Positions 49,200 to 62,128 of a stretch of 64,000 bases of DNA are shown here, in pieces (position 1 is the first letter of the stretch; each line of letters starts with the position of its first letter). The stretch is taken from the NCBI GenBank assembly GCA_030848705.1, contig JAUIZM010000026.1, positions 620,001 through 684,000 on the forward strand. The letters are read 5' to 3'. The stretch comes from Heracleum sosnowskyi (taxonomy: Eukaryota > Streptophyta > Magnoliopsida > Apiales > Apiaceae). The translations under genes were made by a program, and so were the position numbers. The notes beneath the pieces were generated by a model. That model did no database searches, had not been told where the DNA came from, and worked only from the letters and a program-made list of their open reading frames with translations.

Positions 49200-50206
49200 C
49201 GGAGAAGATACCAGGGGACGCCCGATTACGTATACCTCTAAAGGGAGGTATACAAGGAAAATGTAGAAAAATTGAAGCAGACCCTTTTGTGGATATTTTC
49301 TCGTAGCTTGACCCTATGGGTTTATAGAATTGCATAAAAGTTCATTTGTGGATGTCCGTGCCTGAATCATAGAAGATACCAGGGGACGCCCGATTACGTA
49401 TACCTCTAAAGGGAGGTATACAAGGAAAATGTAGAAAAATTGAAGCAGACCCTTTTGTGGATATTTTCTCGTAGCTTGACCCTATGGGTTTATAGAATTG
49501 CATAAAAGTTCATTTGGGGATGTCCGTGCCTGAATCAGAGAAGATACCAGGGGACGCCCGATTACGTATACCTCTAAAGGGAGGTATACAAGGAAAATGG
49601 AGAAATATTGAAGTGGGCCGTTTTTTCGATATTTTCTCGTAGCTTGACCCTATGGGTTTAGAGAATTGAAGAAAAGTTCATTTGGGGATGTCCGTGTATG
49701 AATCGGAGCATATACCAGGGGACGCCCGATTACGTATACCTCTAAAGAGAGGTATACCAGGAAAATGGGGAAAAATTGAAGCGGGCCGTTTTTTGGATAT
49801 TTTCTCATAGGTTGACCCTAAGGGTTTATAGAATTGCACAAAAGTTCATTTGGGGATGGCCGTGCATGAATCAGAGCAGATACCAGGGGACGCCCGATTA
49901 CGTATACCTCTAAAGGGAGGTATACAAGGAAAATGGAGAAAAATTGAAGCGGGCCCTTTTGTGGATATTTTCTCGTAGCTTGACCCTATGCGTTTATAGA
50001 ATTACAGAAAAGTTCATTTGGGGATGTCCGTGCCTGAATCGGAGAAGATACCAGGGGACGCCCGATTACGTATACCTCTAAAGGGAGGTATACAAGGAAA
50101 ATGTAGAAAAATTGAAGCAGACCCTTTTGTGGATATTTTCTCGTAGCTGACCCTATGGGTTTATAGAATTGCATAAAAGTTCATTTGTGGATGTCCGTGC
50201 CTGAAT
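49200..50206 (+). repeat. Six-monomer block B-F'-D-E-C3-B
   Basis: It contains E with landmark 49804, C3 with catgaatcagagcag (49864), and a B with one T missing (ctcgtagctgaccc, near 50148). The D+ to C2 series from 48359 through this block recurs 9904 bp downstream. Confidence 0.8.
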
Positions 50207-52888
50207 CAGAGAAGATACCAGGGGACGCCCGATTACGTATACCTCTAAAGGGAGGTATACAAGGAAAATGGGGAAATATTGAAGTGGGCCGTTTTTTCGA
50301 TATTTTCTCGTAGCTTGACCCTATGGGTTTATAGAATTGCAGAAAAGTTCATTTGGGGATGTCCGTGTATGAATCGGAGCAGATACCAGGGGACGCCCGA
50401 TTACGTACACCTCTAAAGGGAGCTATAAAAGGAAAATGGGGAAAAATTGAAGCGGGCCATTTTGTGGATATTTTCTCGAAGATTGGCCCTATGGGTTTAT
50501 AGAATTGCATAAAAGTTCATTTGGGGATGTCCGTGCCTGAATCGGAAAAGATACCAGGGGACGCCCGATTACGTATACCTCTAAAGGGAGGTATACAAGG
50601 AAAATGGAGAAAAATTGAAGCGGGCCCTTTTGTGGATAGTTTCTCGTAGCTTGACCCTATGGGTTTATAGAATTACAGAAAAGTTCATTTGGGGATGTCC
50701 GTGCATGAATCGGAGCAGATACCAGGGGACGCCCGATTACGTATACCTCTAAAGGGAGGTATACAAGGAAAATGGATAAAAATTTAAGCGGGCCCTTTTG
50801 TGGATATTTTCTCGTAGCTTGACCCTATGGGTTTATAGAATTACAGAAAAGTTCATTTGGGGATGTCCGTGCCTGAATCGGAGAAGATACCAGGGGACGC
50901 CCGATTACGTATACCTCTAAAGGGAGGTATACAAGGAAAATGTAGAAAAATTGAAGCAGACCCTTTTGTGGATATTTTCTCGTAGCTTGACCCTATGGGT
51001 TTATAGAATTGCATAAAAGTTCATTTGTGGATGTCCGTGCCGGAATCATAGAAGATACCAGGGGATGCCCGATTACGTATACCTCTAAAGGGAGGTATAC
51101 AAGGAAAATGTAGAAAAATTGAAGCAGACCCTTTTGTGGATATTTTCTCGTTTGACCCTATGGGTTTATAGAATTGCATAAAAGTTCATTTGTGGATGTC
51201 CGTGCCTGAATCATAGAAGATACCAGGGGACGCCCGATTACGTATACCTCTAAAGGGAGGTATACAAGGAAAATGGATAAAAATTTAAGCGGGCCTTTTT
51301 GTGGATATTTTCTCGTAGCTTGACCCTATGGGTTTATAGAATTGCATAAAAGTTCATTTGTGGATGTCCGTGCCTGAATCAGAGAAGATACCAGGGGACG
51401 CCCGATTACGTATACCTCTAAAGGGAGGTATACAAGGAAAATGTAGAAAAATTGAAGCAGACCCTTTTGTGGATATTTTCTCGTAGCTTGACCCTATGGG
51501 TTTATAGAATTGCATAAAAGTTCATTTGTGGATGTCCGTGCCTGAATCAGAGAAGATACCAGGGGACGCCCGATTACGTATACCTCTAAAGGGAGGTATA
51601 CAAGGAAAATGGGGAAATATTGAAGTGGGCCGTTTTTTCGATATTTTCTCGTAGCTTGACCCTATGGGTTTATAGAATTGCAGAAAAGTTCATTTGGGGA
51701 TGTCCGTGTATGAATCGGAGCAGATACCAGGGGACGCCCGATTACGTACACCTCTAAAGGGAGCTATAAAAGGAAAATGGGGAAAAATTGAAGCGGGCCA
51801 TTTTGTGGATATTTTCTCGAAGATTGGCCCTATGGGTTTATAGAATTGCATAAAAGTTCATTTGGGGATGTCCGTGCCTGAATCGGAAAAGATACCAGGG
51901 GACGCCCGATTACGTATACCTCTAAAGGGAGGTATACAAGGAAAATGGAGAAAAATTGAAGCGGGCCCTTTTGTGGATATTTTCTCGTAGCTTGACCCTA
52001 TGGGTTTATAGAATTACAGAAAAGTTCATTTGGGGATGTCCGTGCATGAATCGGAGCAGATACCAGGGGACGCCCGATTACGTATACCTCTAAAGGGAGG
52101 TATACAAGGAAAATGGATAAAAATTTAAGCGGGCCCTTTTGTGGATATTTTCTCGTAGCTTGACCCTATGGGTTTATAGAATTACAGAAAAGTTCATTTG
52201 GGGATGTCCGTGCCTGAATCGGAGAAGATACCAGGGGACGCCCGATTACGTATACCTCTAAAGGGAGGTATACAAGGAAAATGTAGAAAAATTGAAGCAG
52301 ACCCTTTTGTGGATATTTTCTCGTAGCTTGACCCTATGGGTTTATAGAATTGCATAAAAGTTCATTTGTGGATGTCCGTGCCTGAATCATAGAAGATACC
52401 AGGGGATGCCCGATTACGTATACCTCTAAAGGGAGGTATACAAGGAAAATGTAGAAAAATTGAAGCAGACCCTTTTGTGGATATTTTCTCGTTTGACCCT
52501 ATGGGTTTATAGAATTGCATAAAAGTTCATTTGTGGATGTCCGTGCCTGAATCATAGAAGATACCAGGGGACGCCCGATTACGTATACCTCTAAAGGGAG
52601 GTATACAAGGAAAATGGATAAAAATTTAAGCGAGCCTTTTTGTGGATATTTTCTCGTAGCTTGACCCTATGGGTTTATAGAATTGCATAAAAGTTCATTT
52701 GGGGATGTCCGTGCCTGAATCAGAGAAGATACCAGGGGACGCCCGATTACGTATACCTCTAAAGGGAGGTATACAAGGAAAATGGAGACATATTGAAGTG
52801 GGCCGTTTTTTCGATATTTTCTCGTAGCTTGACCCTATGGGTTTAGAGAATTGCAGAAAATTATATTTGGGGATGTTCGTGTATGAAT
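50207..52888 (+). repeat. 1341-bp (8-mer) HOR, two copies
   Basis: Copies are 50207-51547 and 51548-52888, each 8 x 168 - 3. Order D-C2-A-C1-B-F'(3-bp deletion)-F-x. Shared alleles are ggggaaatattg in D, ctcgaagattggccc in C2, gatgcccg and ctcgtttgaccc in F', and gcctttttg in F. The eighth monomer differs: a D-leader/B-body chimera in copy 1 and a D (gagacatattg) in copy 2. Confidence 0.88.
51047..51211 (+). repeat. 165-bp monomer with a 3-bp deletion (agc)
   Basis: ctcgtagcttgaccc is shortened to ctcgtttgaccc. The same allele is at 52388-52552 and 54401-54565 (landmarks 51147, 52488 and 54501). The 51047 and 52388 copies have a catagaag leader; the 54401 copy has cggagaag, so the deletion has moved between leader types, which suggests conversion or crossover inside the monomer. 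Confidence 0.9.
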
Positions 52889-55800
52889 CGGAGCATATAC
52901 CAGGGGACGCACGATTACGTATACCTCTAAAGAGAGGTATACCAGGAAAATGGGGAAAAATTGAAGTGGGCCGTTTTGTGGATATTTTCTCATAGGTTGA
53001 CCCTATGGGTTTATAGAATTGCACAAAAGTTCATTTGGGGATGGCCGTGCATGAATCGGAGCAGATACCAGGGGATGCCCGATTACGTATACCTCTAAAG
53101 GGAGGTATACAAGGAAAATGGAGAAAAATTGAAGCGGGCCCTTTTGTGGATATTTTCTCGTAGCTTGACCCTATGCGTTTATAGAATTACAGAAAAGTTC
53201 ATTTGGGGATGTCCGTGCCTGAATCGGAGAAGATACCAGGGGACGCCCGATTACGTATACCTCTAAAGGGAGGTATACTAGGAAAATGTAGAAAAATTGA
53301 AGCAGACCCTTTTGTGGATATTTTCTCGTAGCTTGACCCTATGGGTTTATAGAATTGCATAAAAGTTCATTTGTGGATGTCCGTGCCTGAATCAGAGAAG
53401 ATACCAGGGGACGCCCGATTACGTATACCTCTAAAGGGAGGTATACAAGGAAAATGGAGAAAAATTGAAGCGGGCCCTTTTGTGGATATTTTCTCGTAGC
53501 TTGACCCTATGCGTTTATAGAATTACAGAAAAGTTCATTTGGGGATGTCCGTGCCTGAATCAGAGAAGATACCAGGGGACGCCCGATTACGTATACCTCT
53601 AAAGGGAGGTATACAAGGAAAATGTAGAAAAATTGAAGCAGACCCTTTTGTGGATATTTTCTCGTAGCTTGACCCTATGGGTTTATAGAATTGCAGAAAA
53701 GTTCATTTGGGGATGTCCGTGTATGAATCAGAGAAGATACCAGGGGACGCCCGATTACGTACACCTCTAAAGGGAGGTATAAAAGGAAAATGGGGAAAAA
53801 TTGAAGCGGGCCATTTTGTGGATATTTTCTCGAAGCTTGGCCCTATGGGTTTATAGAATTGCATAAAAGTTCATTTGGGGATGTCCGTGCCTGAATCGGA
53901 AAAGATACCAGGGGACGCCCGATTACGTATACCTCTAAAGGGAGGTATAAAAGGAAAATGGAGAAAAATTGAAGCGGGCCCTTTTGTGGATATTTTCTCG
54001 TAGCTTGACCCTATGGGTTTATAGAATTACAGAAAAGTTCATTTGGGGATGTCCGTGCATGAATCGGAGCAGATACCAGGGGACGCCCGATTACGTATAC
54101 CTCTAAAGGGAGGTATACAAGGAAAATGGATAAAAATTTAAGCGGGCCCTTTTGTGGATATTTTCTCGTAGCTTGACCCTATGGGTTTATAGAATTACAG
54201 AAAAGTTCATTTGGGGATGTCCGTGCCTGAATCGGAGAAGATACCAGGGGACGCCCGATTACGTATACCTCTAAAGGGAGGTATACAAGGAAAATGTAGA
54301 AAAATTGAAGCGGGCCCTTTTGTGGATATTTTCTCGTAGCTTGACCCTATGCGTTTATAGAATTACAGAAAAGTTCATTTGGGGATGTCCGTGCCTGAAT
54401 CGGAGAAGATACCAGGGGACGCCCGATTACGTATACCTCTAAAGGGAGGTATACAAGGAAAATGTAGAAAAATTGAAGCAGACCCTTTTGTGGATATTTT
54501 CTCGTTTGACCCTATGGGTTTATAGAATTGCATAAAAGTTCATTTGTGGATGTCCGTGCCTGAATCATAGAAGATACCAGGGGACGCCCGATTACGTATA
54601 CCTCTAAAGGGAGGTATACAAGGAAAATGGATAAAAATTTAAGCGGGCCCTTTTGTGGATATTTTCTCGTAGCTTGACCCTATGGGTTTATAGAATTGCA
54701 TAAAAGTTCATTTGGGGATGTCCGTGCCTGAATCAGAGAAGATACCAGGGGACGCCCGATTACGTATACCTCTAAAGGGAGGTATACAAGGAAAATGGAG
54801 AAATATTGAAGTGGGCCGTTTTTTCGATATTTTCTCGTAGCTTGACCCTATGGGTTTAGAGAATTGCAGAAAATTTCATTTGGGGATGTTCGTGTATGAA
54901 TCGGAGCATATACCAGGGGACGCACGATTACGTATACCTCTAAAGAGAGGTATACCAGGAAAATGGGGAAAAATTGAAGCGGGCCGTTTTGTGGATATTT
55001 TCTCATAGGTTGACCCTATGGGTTTATAGAATTGCACAAAAGTTCATTTGGGGATGGCCGTGCATGAATCGGAGCAGATACCAGGGGATGCCCGATTACG
55101 TATACCTCTAAAGGGAGGTATACAAGGAAAATGGAGAAAAATTGAAGCGGGCCCTTTTGTGGATATTTTCTCGTAGCTTGACCCTATGCGTTTATAGAAT
55201 TACAGAAAAGTTCATTTGGGGATGTCCGTGCCTGAATCGGAGAAGATACCAGGGGACGCCCGATTACGTATACCTCTAAAGGGAGGTATACTAGGAAAAT
55301 GTAGAAAAATTGAAGCAGACCCTTTTGTGGATATTTTCTCGTAGCTTGACCCTATGGGTTTATAGAATTGCATAAAAGTTCATTTGTGGATGTCCGTGCC
55401 TGAATCAGAGAAGATACTAGGGGACGCCCGATTACGTATACCTCTAAAGGGAGGTATACAAGGAAAATGGAGAAAAATTGAAGCGGGCCCTTTTGTGGAT
55501 ATTTTCTCGTAGCTTGACCCTATGCGTTTATAGAATTACAGAAAAGTTCATTTGGGGATGTCCGTGCCTGAATCGGAGAAGATACCAGGGGACGCCCGAT
55601 TACGTATACCTCTAAAGGGAGGTATACAAGGAAAATGTAGAAAAATTGAAGCAGACCCTTTTGTGGATATTTTCTCGTAGCTTGACCCTATGGGTTTATA
55701 GATTTGCAGAAAAGTTCATTTGGGGATGTCCGTGTATGAATCAGAGAAGATACCAGGGGACGCCCGATTACGTACACCTCTAAAGGGAGGTATAAAAGGA

Positions 55801-57421
55801 AAATGGGGAAAAATTGAAGCGGGCCATTTTGTGGATATTTTCTCGAAGCTTGGCCCTATGGGTTTATAGAATTGCATAAAAGTTCATTTGGGGATGTCCG
55901 TGCCTGAATCGGAAAAGATACCAGGGGACGCCCGATTACGTATACCTCTAAAGGGAGGTATAAAAGGAAAATGGAGAAAAATTGAAGCGGGCCCTTTTGT
56001 GGATATTTTCTCGTAGCTTGACCCTATGGGTTTATAGAATTACAGAAAAGTTCATTTGGGGATGTCCGTGCATGAATCGGAGCAGATACCAGGGGACGCC
56101 CGATTACGTATACCTCTAAAGGGAGGTATACAAGGAAAATGGAGAAAAATTGAAGCGGGCCCTTTTGTGGATATTTTCTCGTAGCTTGACCCTATGCGTT
56201 TATAGAATTACAGAAAAGTTCATTTGGGGATGTCCGTGCCTGAATCGGAGAAGATACCAGGGGACGCCCGATTACGTATACCTCTAAAGGGAGGTATACT
56301 AGGAAAATGTAGAAAAATTGAAGCAGACCCTTTTGTGGATATTTTCTCGTAGCTTGACCCTATGGGTTTATAGAATTGCATAAAAGTTCATTTGTGGATG
56401 TCCGTGCCTGAATCAGAGAAGATACCAGGGGACGCCCGATTACGTATACCTCTAAAGGGAGGTATACAAGGAAAATGGAGAAAAATTGAAGCGGGCCCTT
56501 TTGTGGATATTTTCTCGTAGCTTGACCCTATGCGTTTATAGAATTACAGAAAAGTTCATTTGGGGATGTCCGTGCCTGAATCGGAGAAGATACCAGGGGA
56601 CGCCCGATTACGTATACCTCTAAAGGGAGGTATACAAGGAAAATGTAGAAAAATTGAAGCAGACCCTTTTGTGGATATTTTCTCGTAGCTTGACCCTATG
56701 GGTTTATAGAATTGCAGAAAAGTTCATTTGGGGATGTCCGTGTATGAATCAGAGAAGATACCAGGGGACGCCCGATTACGTACACCTCTAAAGGGAGGTA
56801 TAAAAGGAAAATGGGGAAAAATTGAAGCGGGCCATTTTGTGGATATTTTCTCGAAGCTTGGCCCTATGGGTTTATAGAATTGCATAAAAGTTCATTTGGG
56901 GATGTCCGTGCCTGAATCGGAAAAGATACCAGGGGACGCCCGATTACGTATACCTCTAAAGGGAGGTATAAAAGGAAAATGGAGAAAAATTGAAGCGGGT
57001 CCTTTTGTGGATATTTTCTCGTAGCTTGACCCTATGGGTTTATAGAATTACAGAAAAGTTCATTTGGGGATGTCCGTGCATGAATCGGAGCAGATACCAG
57101 GGGACGCCCGATTACGTATACCTCTAAAGGGAGGTATACAAGGAAAATGGATAAAAATTTAAGCGGGCCCTTTTGTGGATATTTTCTCGTAGCTTGACCC
57201 TATGGGTTTATAGAATTACAGAAAAGTTCATTTGGGGATGTCCGTGCCTGAATCGGAGAAGATACCAGGGGACGCCCGATTACGTATACCTCTAAAGGGA
57301 GGTATACAAGGAAAATGTAGAAAAATTGAAGCAGACCCTTTTGTGGATATTTTCTCGTAGCTTGACCCTATGGGTTTATAGAATTGCATAAAAGTTCATT
57401 TGTGGATGTCCGTGCCTGAAT
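52721..57421 (+). repeat. 2013-bp (12-mer) unit, partial second copy, nested 1008-bp 6-mer
   Basis: Unit 1 is 52721-54733 (12 x 168 - 3). Copy 2 starts at 54734 and follows unit 1 for eight monomers. A 6-mer, C3-B-C3'-B-C2-A, is then tandem at 55070-56077 and 56078-57085. A shared mark is a C2 with a D-like cagagaag leader and ggaggtataaaagg (53729, 55742 and 56750), followed by an A with ggtataaaagg. C1 and B (57086-57421) close the block. Confidence 0.85.
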
Positions 57422-59103
57422 CAGAGAAGATACCAGGGGACGCCCGATTACGTATACCTCTAAAGGGAGGTATACAAGGAAAATGGAGAAATATTGAAGT
57501 GGGTCGTTTTTTTCGATATTTTCTCGTAGCTTTACCCTATGGGTTTATAGAATTGCAGAAAAGTTCATTTTGGGATGTCCGTGTATGAATCGGAGCAGAT
57601 ACCAGGGGACGCCCGATTACGTACACCTCTAAAGGGAGCTATAAAAGGAAAATGGGGAAAAATTGAAGCGGGCCGTTTTGTGGATATTTTCTCGAAACTT
57701 GGCCCTATGGGTTTATAGAATTGCATAAAAGTTCATTTGGGGATGTCCGTGCCTGAATCGGAAAAGATACCAGGGGACGCCCTATTACGTATACCTCTAA
57801 AGGGAGGTATACAAGGAAAATGGAGAAAAATTGAAGCGGGCCCTTTTGTGGATATTTTCTCGTAGCTTGACCCTATGGGTTTATAGAATTACAGAAAAGT
57901 TCATTTGGGGATGTCCGTGCATGAATCGGAGCAGATACCAGGGGACGCCCGATTACGTATACCTCTCAAGGGAGGTATACAAGGAAAATGGATAAAAATT
58001 TAAGCGGGCCCTTTTGTGGATATTTTCTCGTAGCTTGACCCTATGGGTTTATAGAATTACAGAAAAGTTCATTTGGGGATGTCCGTGCCTGAATCGGAGA
58101 AGATACCAGGGGACGCCCGATTACGTATACCTCTAAAGGGAGGTATACAAGGAAAATGTAGAAAAATTGAAGCAGACCCTTTTGTGGATATTTTCTCGTA
58201 GCGTGACCCTATGGGTTTATAGAATTGCATAAAAGTTCATTTGTGGATGTCCGTGCCTGAATCAGAGAAGATACCAGGGGACGCCCGATTACGTATACCT
58301 CTAAAGGGAGGTATACAAGGAAAATGGAGAAATATTGAAGTGGGTCATTTTTTTCGATATTTTCTCGTAGCTTTACCCTATGGGTTTATAGAATTGCAGA
58401 AAAGTTCATTTTGGGATGTCCGTGTATGAATCGGAGCAGATACCAGGGGACGCCCGATTACGTACACCTCTAAAGGGAGCTATAAAAGGAAAATGGGGAA
58501 AAATTGAAGCGGGCCGTTTTGTGGATATTTTCTCGAAACTTGGCCCTATGGGTTTATAGAATTGCATAAAAGTTCATTTGGGGATGTCCGTGCCTGAATC
58601 GGAAAAGATACCAGGGGACGCCCGATTACGTATACCTCTAAAGGGAGGTATACAAGGAAAATGGAGAAAAATTGAAGCGGGCCCTTTTGTGGATATTTTC
58701 TCGTAGCTTGACCCTATGGGTTTATAGAATTACAGAAAAGTTCATTTGGGGATGTCCGTGCATGAATCGGAGCAGATACCAGGGGACGCCCGATTACGTA
58801 TACCTCTCAAGGGAGGTATACAAGGAAAATGGATAAAAATTTAAGCGGGCCCTTTTGTGGATATTTTCTCGTAGCTTGACCCTATGGGTTTATAGAATTA
58901 CAGAAAAGTTCATTTGGGGATGTCCGTGCCTGAATCGGAGAAGATACCAGGGGACGCCCGATTACGTATACCTCTAAAGGGAGGTATACAAGGAAAATGT
59001 AGAAAAATTGAAGCAGACCCTTTTGTGGATATTTTCTCGTAGCTTGACCCTATGGGTTTATAGAATTGCATAAAAGTTCATTTGGGGATGTCCGTGCCTG
59101 AAT
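57422..59103 (+). repeat. 841-bp (5-mer) HOR, second locus, two copies
   Basis: Units are 57422-58262 and 58263-59103, the same D+-C2-A-C1-B order as at 47518-49199. Both share cctctcaagg in C1 (near 57962 and 58803), which the 47.5-kb pair lacks. Unit 1 has ccctattacg in A and tagcgtgacc in B. Confidence 0.88.
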
Positions 59104-60951
59104 CGGAGAAGATACCAGGGGACGCCCGATTACGTATACCTCTAAAGGGAGGTATACAAGGAAAATGTAGAAAAATTGAAGCAGACCCTTTTGTGGATAT
59201 TTTCTCGTAGCTTGACCCTATGGGTTTATAGAATTGCATAAAAGTTCATTTGTGGATGTCCGTGCCTGAATCATAGAAGATACCAGGGGACGCCCGATTA
59301 CGTATACCTCTAAAGGGAGGTATACAAGGAAAATGTAGAAAAATTGAAGCAGACCCTTTTGTGGATATTTTCTCGTAGCTTGACCCTATGGGTTTATAGA
59401 ATTGCATAAAAGTTCATTTGGGGATGTCCGTGCCTGAATCAGAGAAGATACCAGGGGACGCCCGATTACGTATACCTCTAAAGGGAGGTATACAAGGAAA
59501 ATGGAGAAATATTGAAGTGGGCCGTTTTTTCGATATTTTCTCGTAGCTTGACCCTATGGGTTTAGAGAATTGCAGAAAAGTTCATTTGGGGATGTCCGTG
59601 TATGAATCGGAGCATATACCAGGGGACGCCCGATTACGTATACCTCTAAAGAGAGGTATACCAGGAAAATGGGGAAAAATTGAAGCGGGCCGTTTTGTGG
59701 ATATTTTCTCATAGGTTGACCCTATGGGTTTATAGAATTGCACAAAAGTTCATTTGGGGATGGCCGTGCATGAATCAGAGCAGATACCAGGGGACGCCCC
59801 ATTACGTATACCTCTAAAGGGAGGTATACAAGGAAAATGGAGAAAAATTGAAGCGGGCCCTTTTGTGGATATTTTCTCGTAGCTTGACCCTATGCGTTTA
59901 TAGAATTACAGAAAAGTTCATTTGGGGATGTCCGTGCCTGAATCGGAGAAGATACCAGGGGACGCCCGATTACGTATACCTCTAAAGGGAGGTATACAAG
60001 GAAAATGTAGAAAAATTGAAGCAGACCCTTTTGTGGATATTTTCTCGTAGCTTGACCCTATGGGTTTATAGAATTGCATAAAAGTTCATTTGTGGATGTC
60101 CGTGCCTGAATCAGAGAAGATACCAGGGGACGCCCGATTACGTATACCTCTAAAGGGAGGTATACAAGAAAAATGGGGAAATATTGAAGTGGGCCGTTTT
60201 TTCGATATTTTCTCGTAGCTTGACCCTATGGGTTTATAGAATTGCAGAAAAGTTCATTTGGGGATGTCCGTGTATGAATCGGAGCAGATACCAGGGGACG
60301 CCCGATTACGTACACCTCTAAAGGGAGCTATAAAAGGAAAATGGGGAAAAATTGAAGCGGGCCATTTTGTGGATATTTTCTCGAAGCTTGGCCCTATGGG
60401 TTTATAGAATTGCATAAAAGTTCATTTGGGGATGTCCGTGCCTGAATCGGAAAAGATACCAGGGGACGCCCGATTACGTATACCTCTAAAGGGAGGTATA
60501 CAAGGAAAATGGAGAAAAATTGAAGCGGGCCCTTTTGTGGATATTTTCTCGTAGCTTGACCCTATGGGTTTATAGAATTACAGAAAAGTTCATTTGGGGA
60601 TGTCCGTGCATGAATCGGAGCAGATACCAGGGGACGCCCGATTACGTATACCTCTAAAGGGAGGTATACAAGGAAAATGGATAAAAATTTAAGCGGGCTC
60701 TTTTGTGGATATTTTCTCGTAGCTTGACCGTATGGGTTTATAGAATTACAGAAAAGTTCATTTGGGGATGTCCGTGCCTGAATCGGAGAAGATACCAGGG
60801 GACGCCCGATTACGTATACCTCTAAAGGGAGGTATACAAGGAAAATGTAGAAAAATTGAAGCAGACCCTTTTGTGGATATTTTCTCGTAGCTTGACCCTA
60901 TGGGTTTATAGAATTGCATAAAAGTTCATTTGTGGATGTCCGTGCCTGAAT
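59104..60951 (+). repeat. Block B-F'-D-E-C3-B-D-C2-A-C1-B
   Basis: This 11-monomer run repeats 49200 onward at an offset of 9904 bp, including catgaatcagagcag in the C3 leader (49864/59768) and a ggggaaatattg D. Private changes include gccccatta near 59796 and acaagaaaaatg near 60165. Confidence 0.82.
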
Positions 60952-62128
60952 CAGAGAAGATACCAGGGGACGCCCGATTACGTATACCTCTAAAGGGAGG
61001 TATACAAGGAAAATGGAGAAATATTGAAGTGGGTCATTTTTTTCGATATTTTCTCGTAGCTTTACCCTATGGGTTTATAGAATTGCAGAAAAGTTCATTT
61101 TGGGATGTCCGTGTATGAATCGGAGCAGATACCAGGGGGCGCCCGATTACGTACACCTCTAAAGGGAGCTATAAAAGGAAAATGGGGAAAAATTGAAGCG
61201 GGCCGTTTTGTGGATATTTTCTCGAAAGTTGGCCCTATGGGTTTATAGAATTGCATAATAGTTCATTTGGGGATGTCCGTGCCTGAATCGGAAAAGATAC
61301 CAGGGGACCCCCGATTACGTATACCTCTAAAGGGAGGTATACAAGGAAAATGGAGAAAAATTGAAGCGGGCCCTTTTGTGGATATTTTCTCGTAGCTTGA
61401 CCCTATGGGTTTATAGAATTGCAGAAAAGTTCATTTTGGGATGTCCGTGTATGAATCGGAGCAGATACCAGGGGACGCCCGATTACGTACACCTCTAAAG
61501 GGAGCTATAAAAGGAAAATGGGGAAAAATTGAAGCGGGCCGTTTTGTGGATATTTTCTCGAAAGTTGGCCCTATGGGTTTATAGAATTGCATAATAGTTC
61601 ATTTGGGGATGTCCGTGCCTGAATCGGAAAAGATACCAGGGGACGCCCGATTACGTATACCTCTAAAGGGAGGTATACAAGGAAAATGGAGAAAAATTGA
61701 AGCGGGCCCTTTTGTGGATATTTTCTCGTAGCTTGACCCTATGGGTTTATAGAATTACAGAAAAGTTCATTTGGGGATGTCCGTGCATGAATCGGAGAAG
61801 ATACCAGGGGACGCCCGATTACGTATACCTCTAAAGGGAGGTATACAAGGAAAATGGATAAAAATTTAAGCGGGCCCTTTTGTGGATATTTTCTCGTAGC
61901 TTGACCCTATGGGTTTATAGAATTACAGAAAAGTTCATTTGGGGATGTCCGTACCTGAATCGGAGAAGATACCAGGGGACGCCCGATTACGTATACCTCT
62001 AAAGGGAGGTATACAAGGAAAATGTAGAAAAATTGAAGCAGACCCTTTTGTGGATATTTTCTCGTAGCTTGACCCTATGGGTTTAGAGAATTGCATAAAA
62101 GTTCATTTGTGGATGTCCGTGCCTGAAT
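60952..62128 (+). repeat. 1177-bp block with a 336-bp dimer duplication
   Basis: D+, C2, A/D chimera, C2, A, C1, B. The two C2 units (61121 and 61457) share ctcgaaagttggccc and gcataatag at 336-bp spacing. The monomer between them (61289-61456) begins as A and ends as D+ (gcagaaaagttcattttggg, gtgtatgaat), so a dimer was added by an in-register exchange. Confidence 0.85.

Noticed and set aside
52695..53024. 109-codon minus-strand frame
   Set aside because: This is the longest open frame, but it spans two satellite monomers (D and E) with local variants that remove stops. No homology or domain is recognisable.
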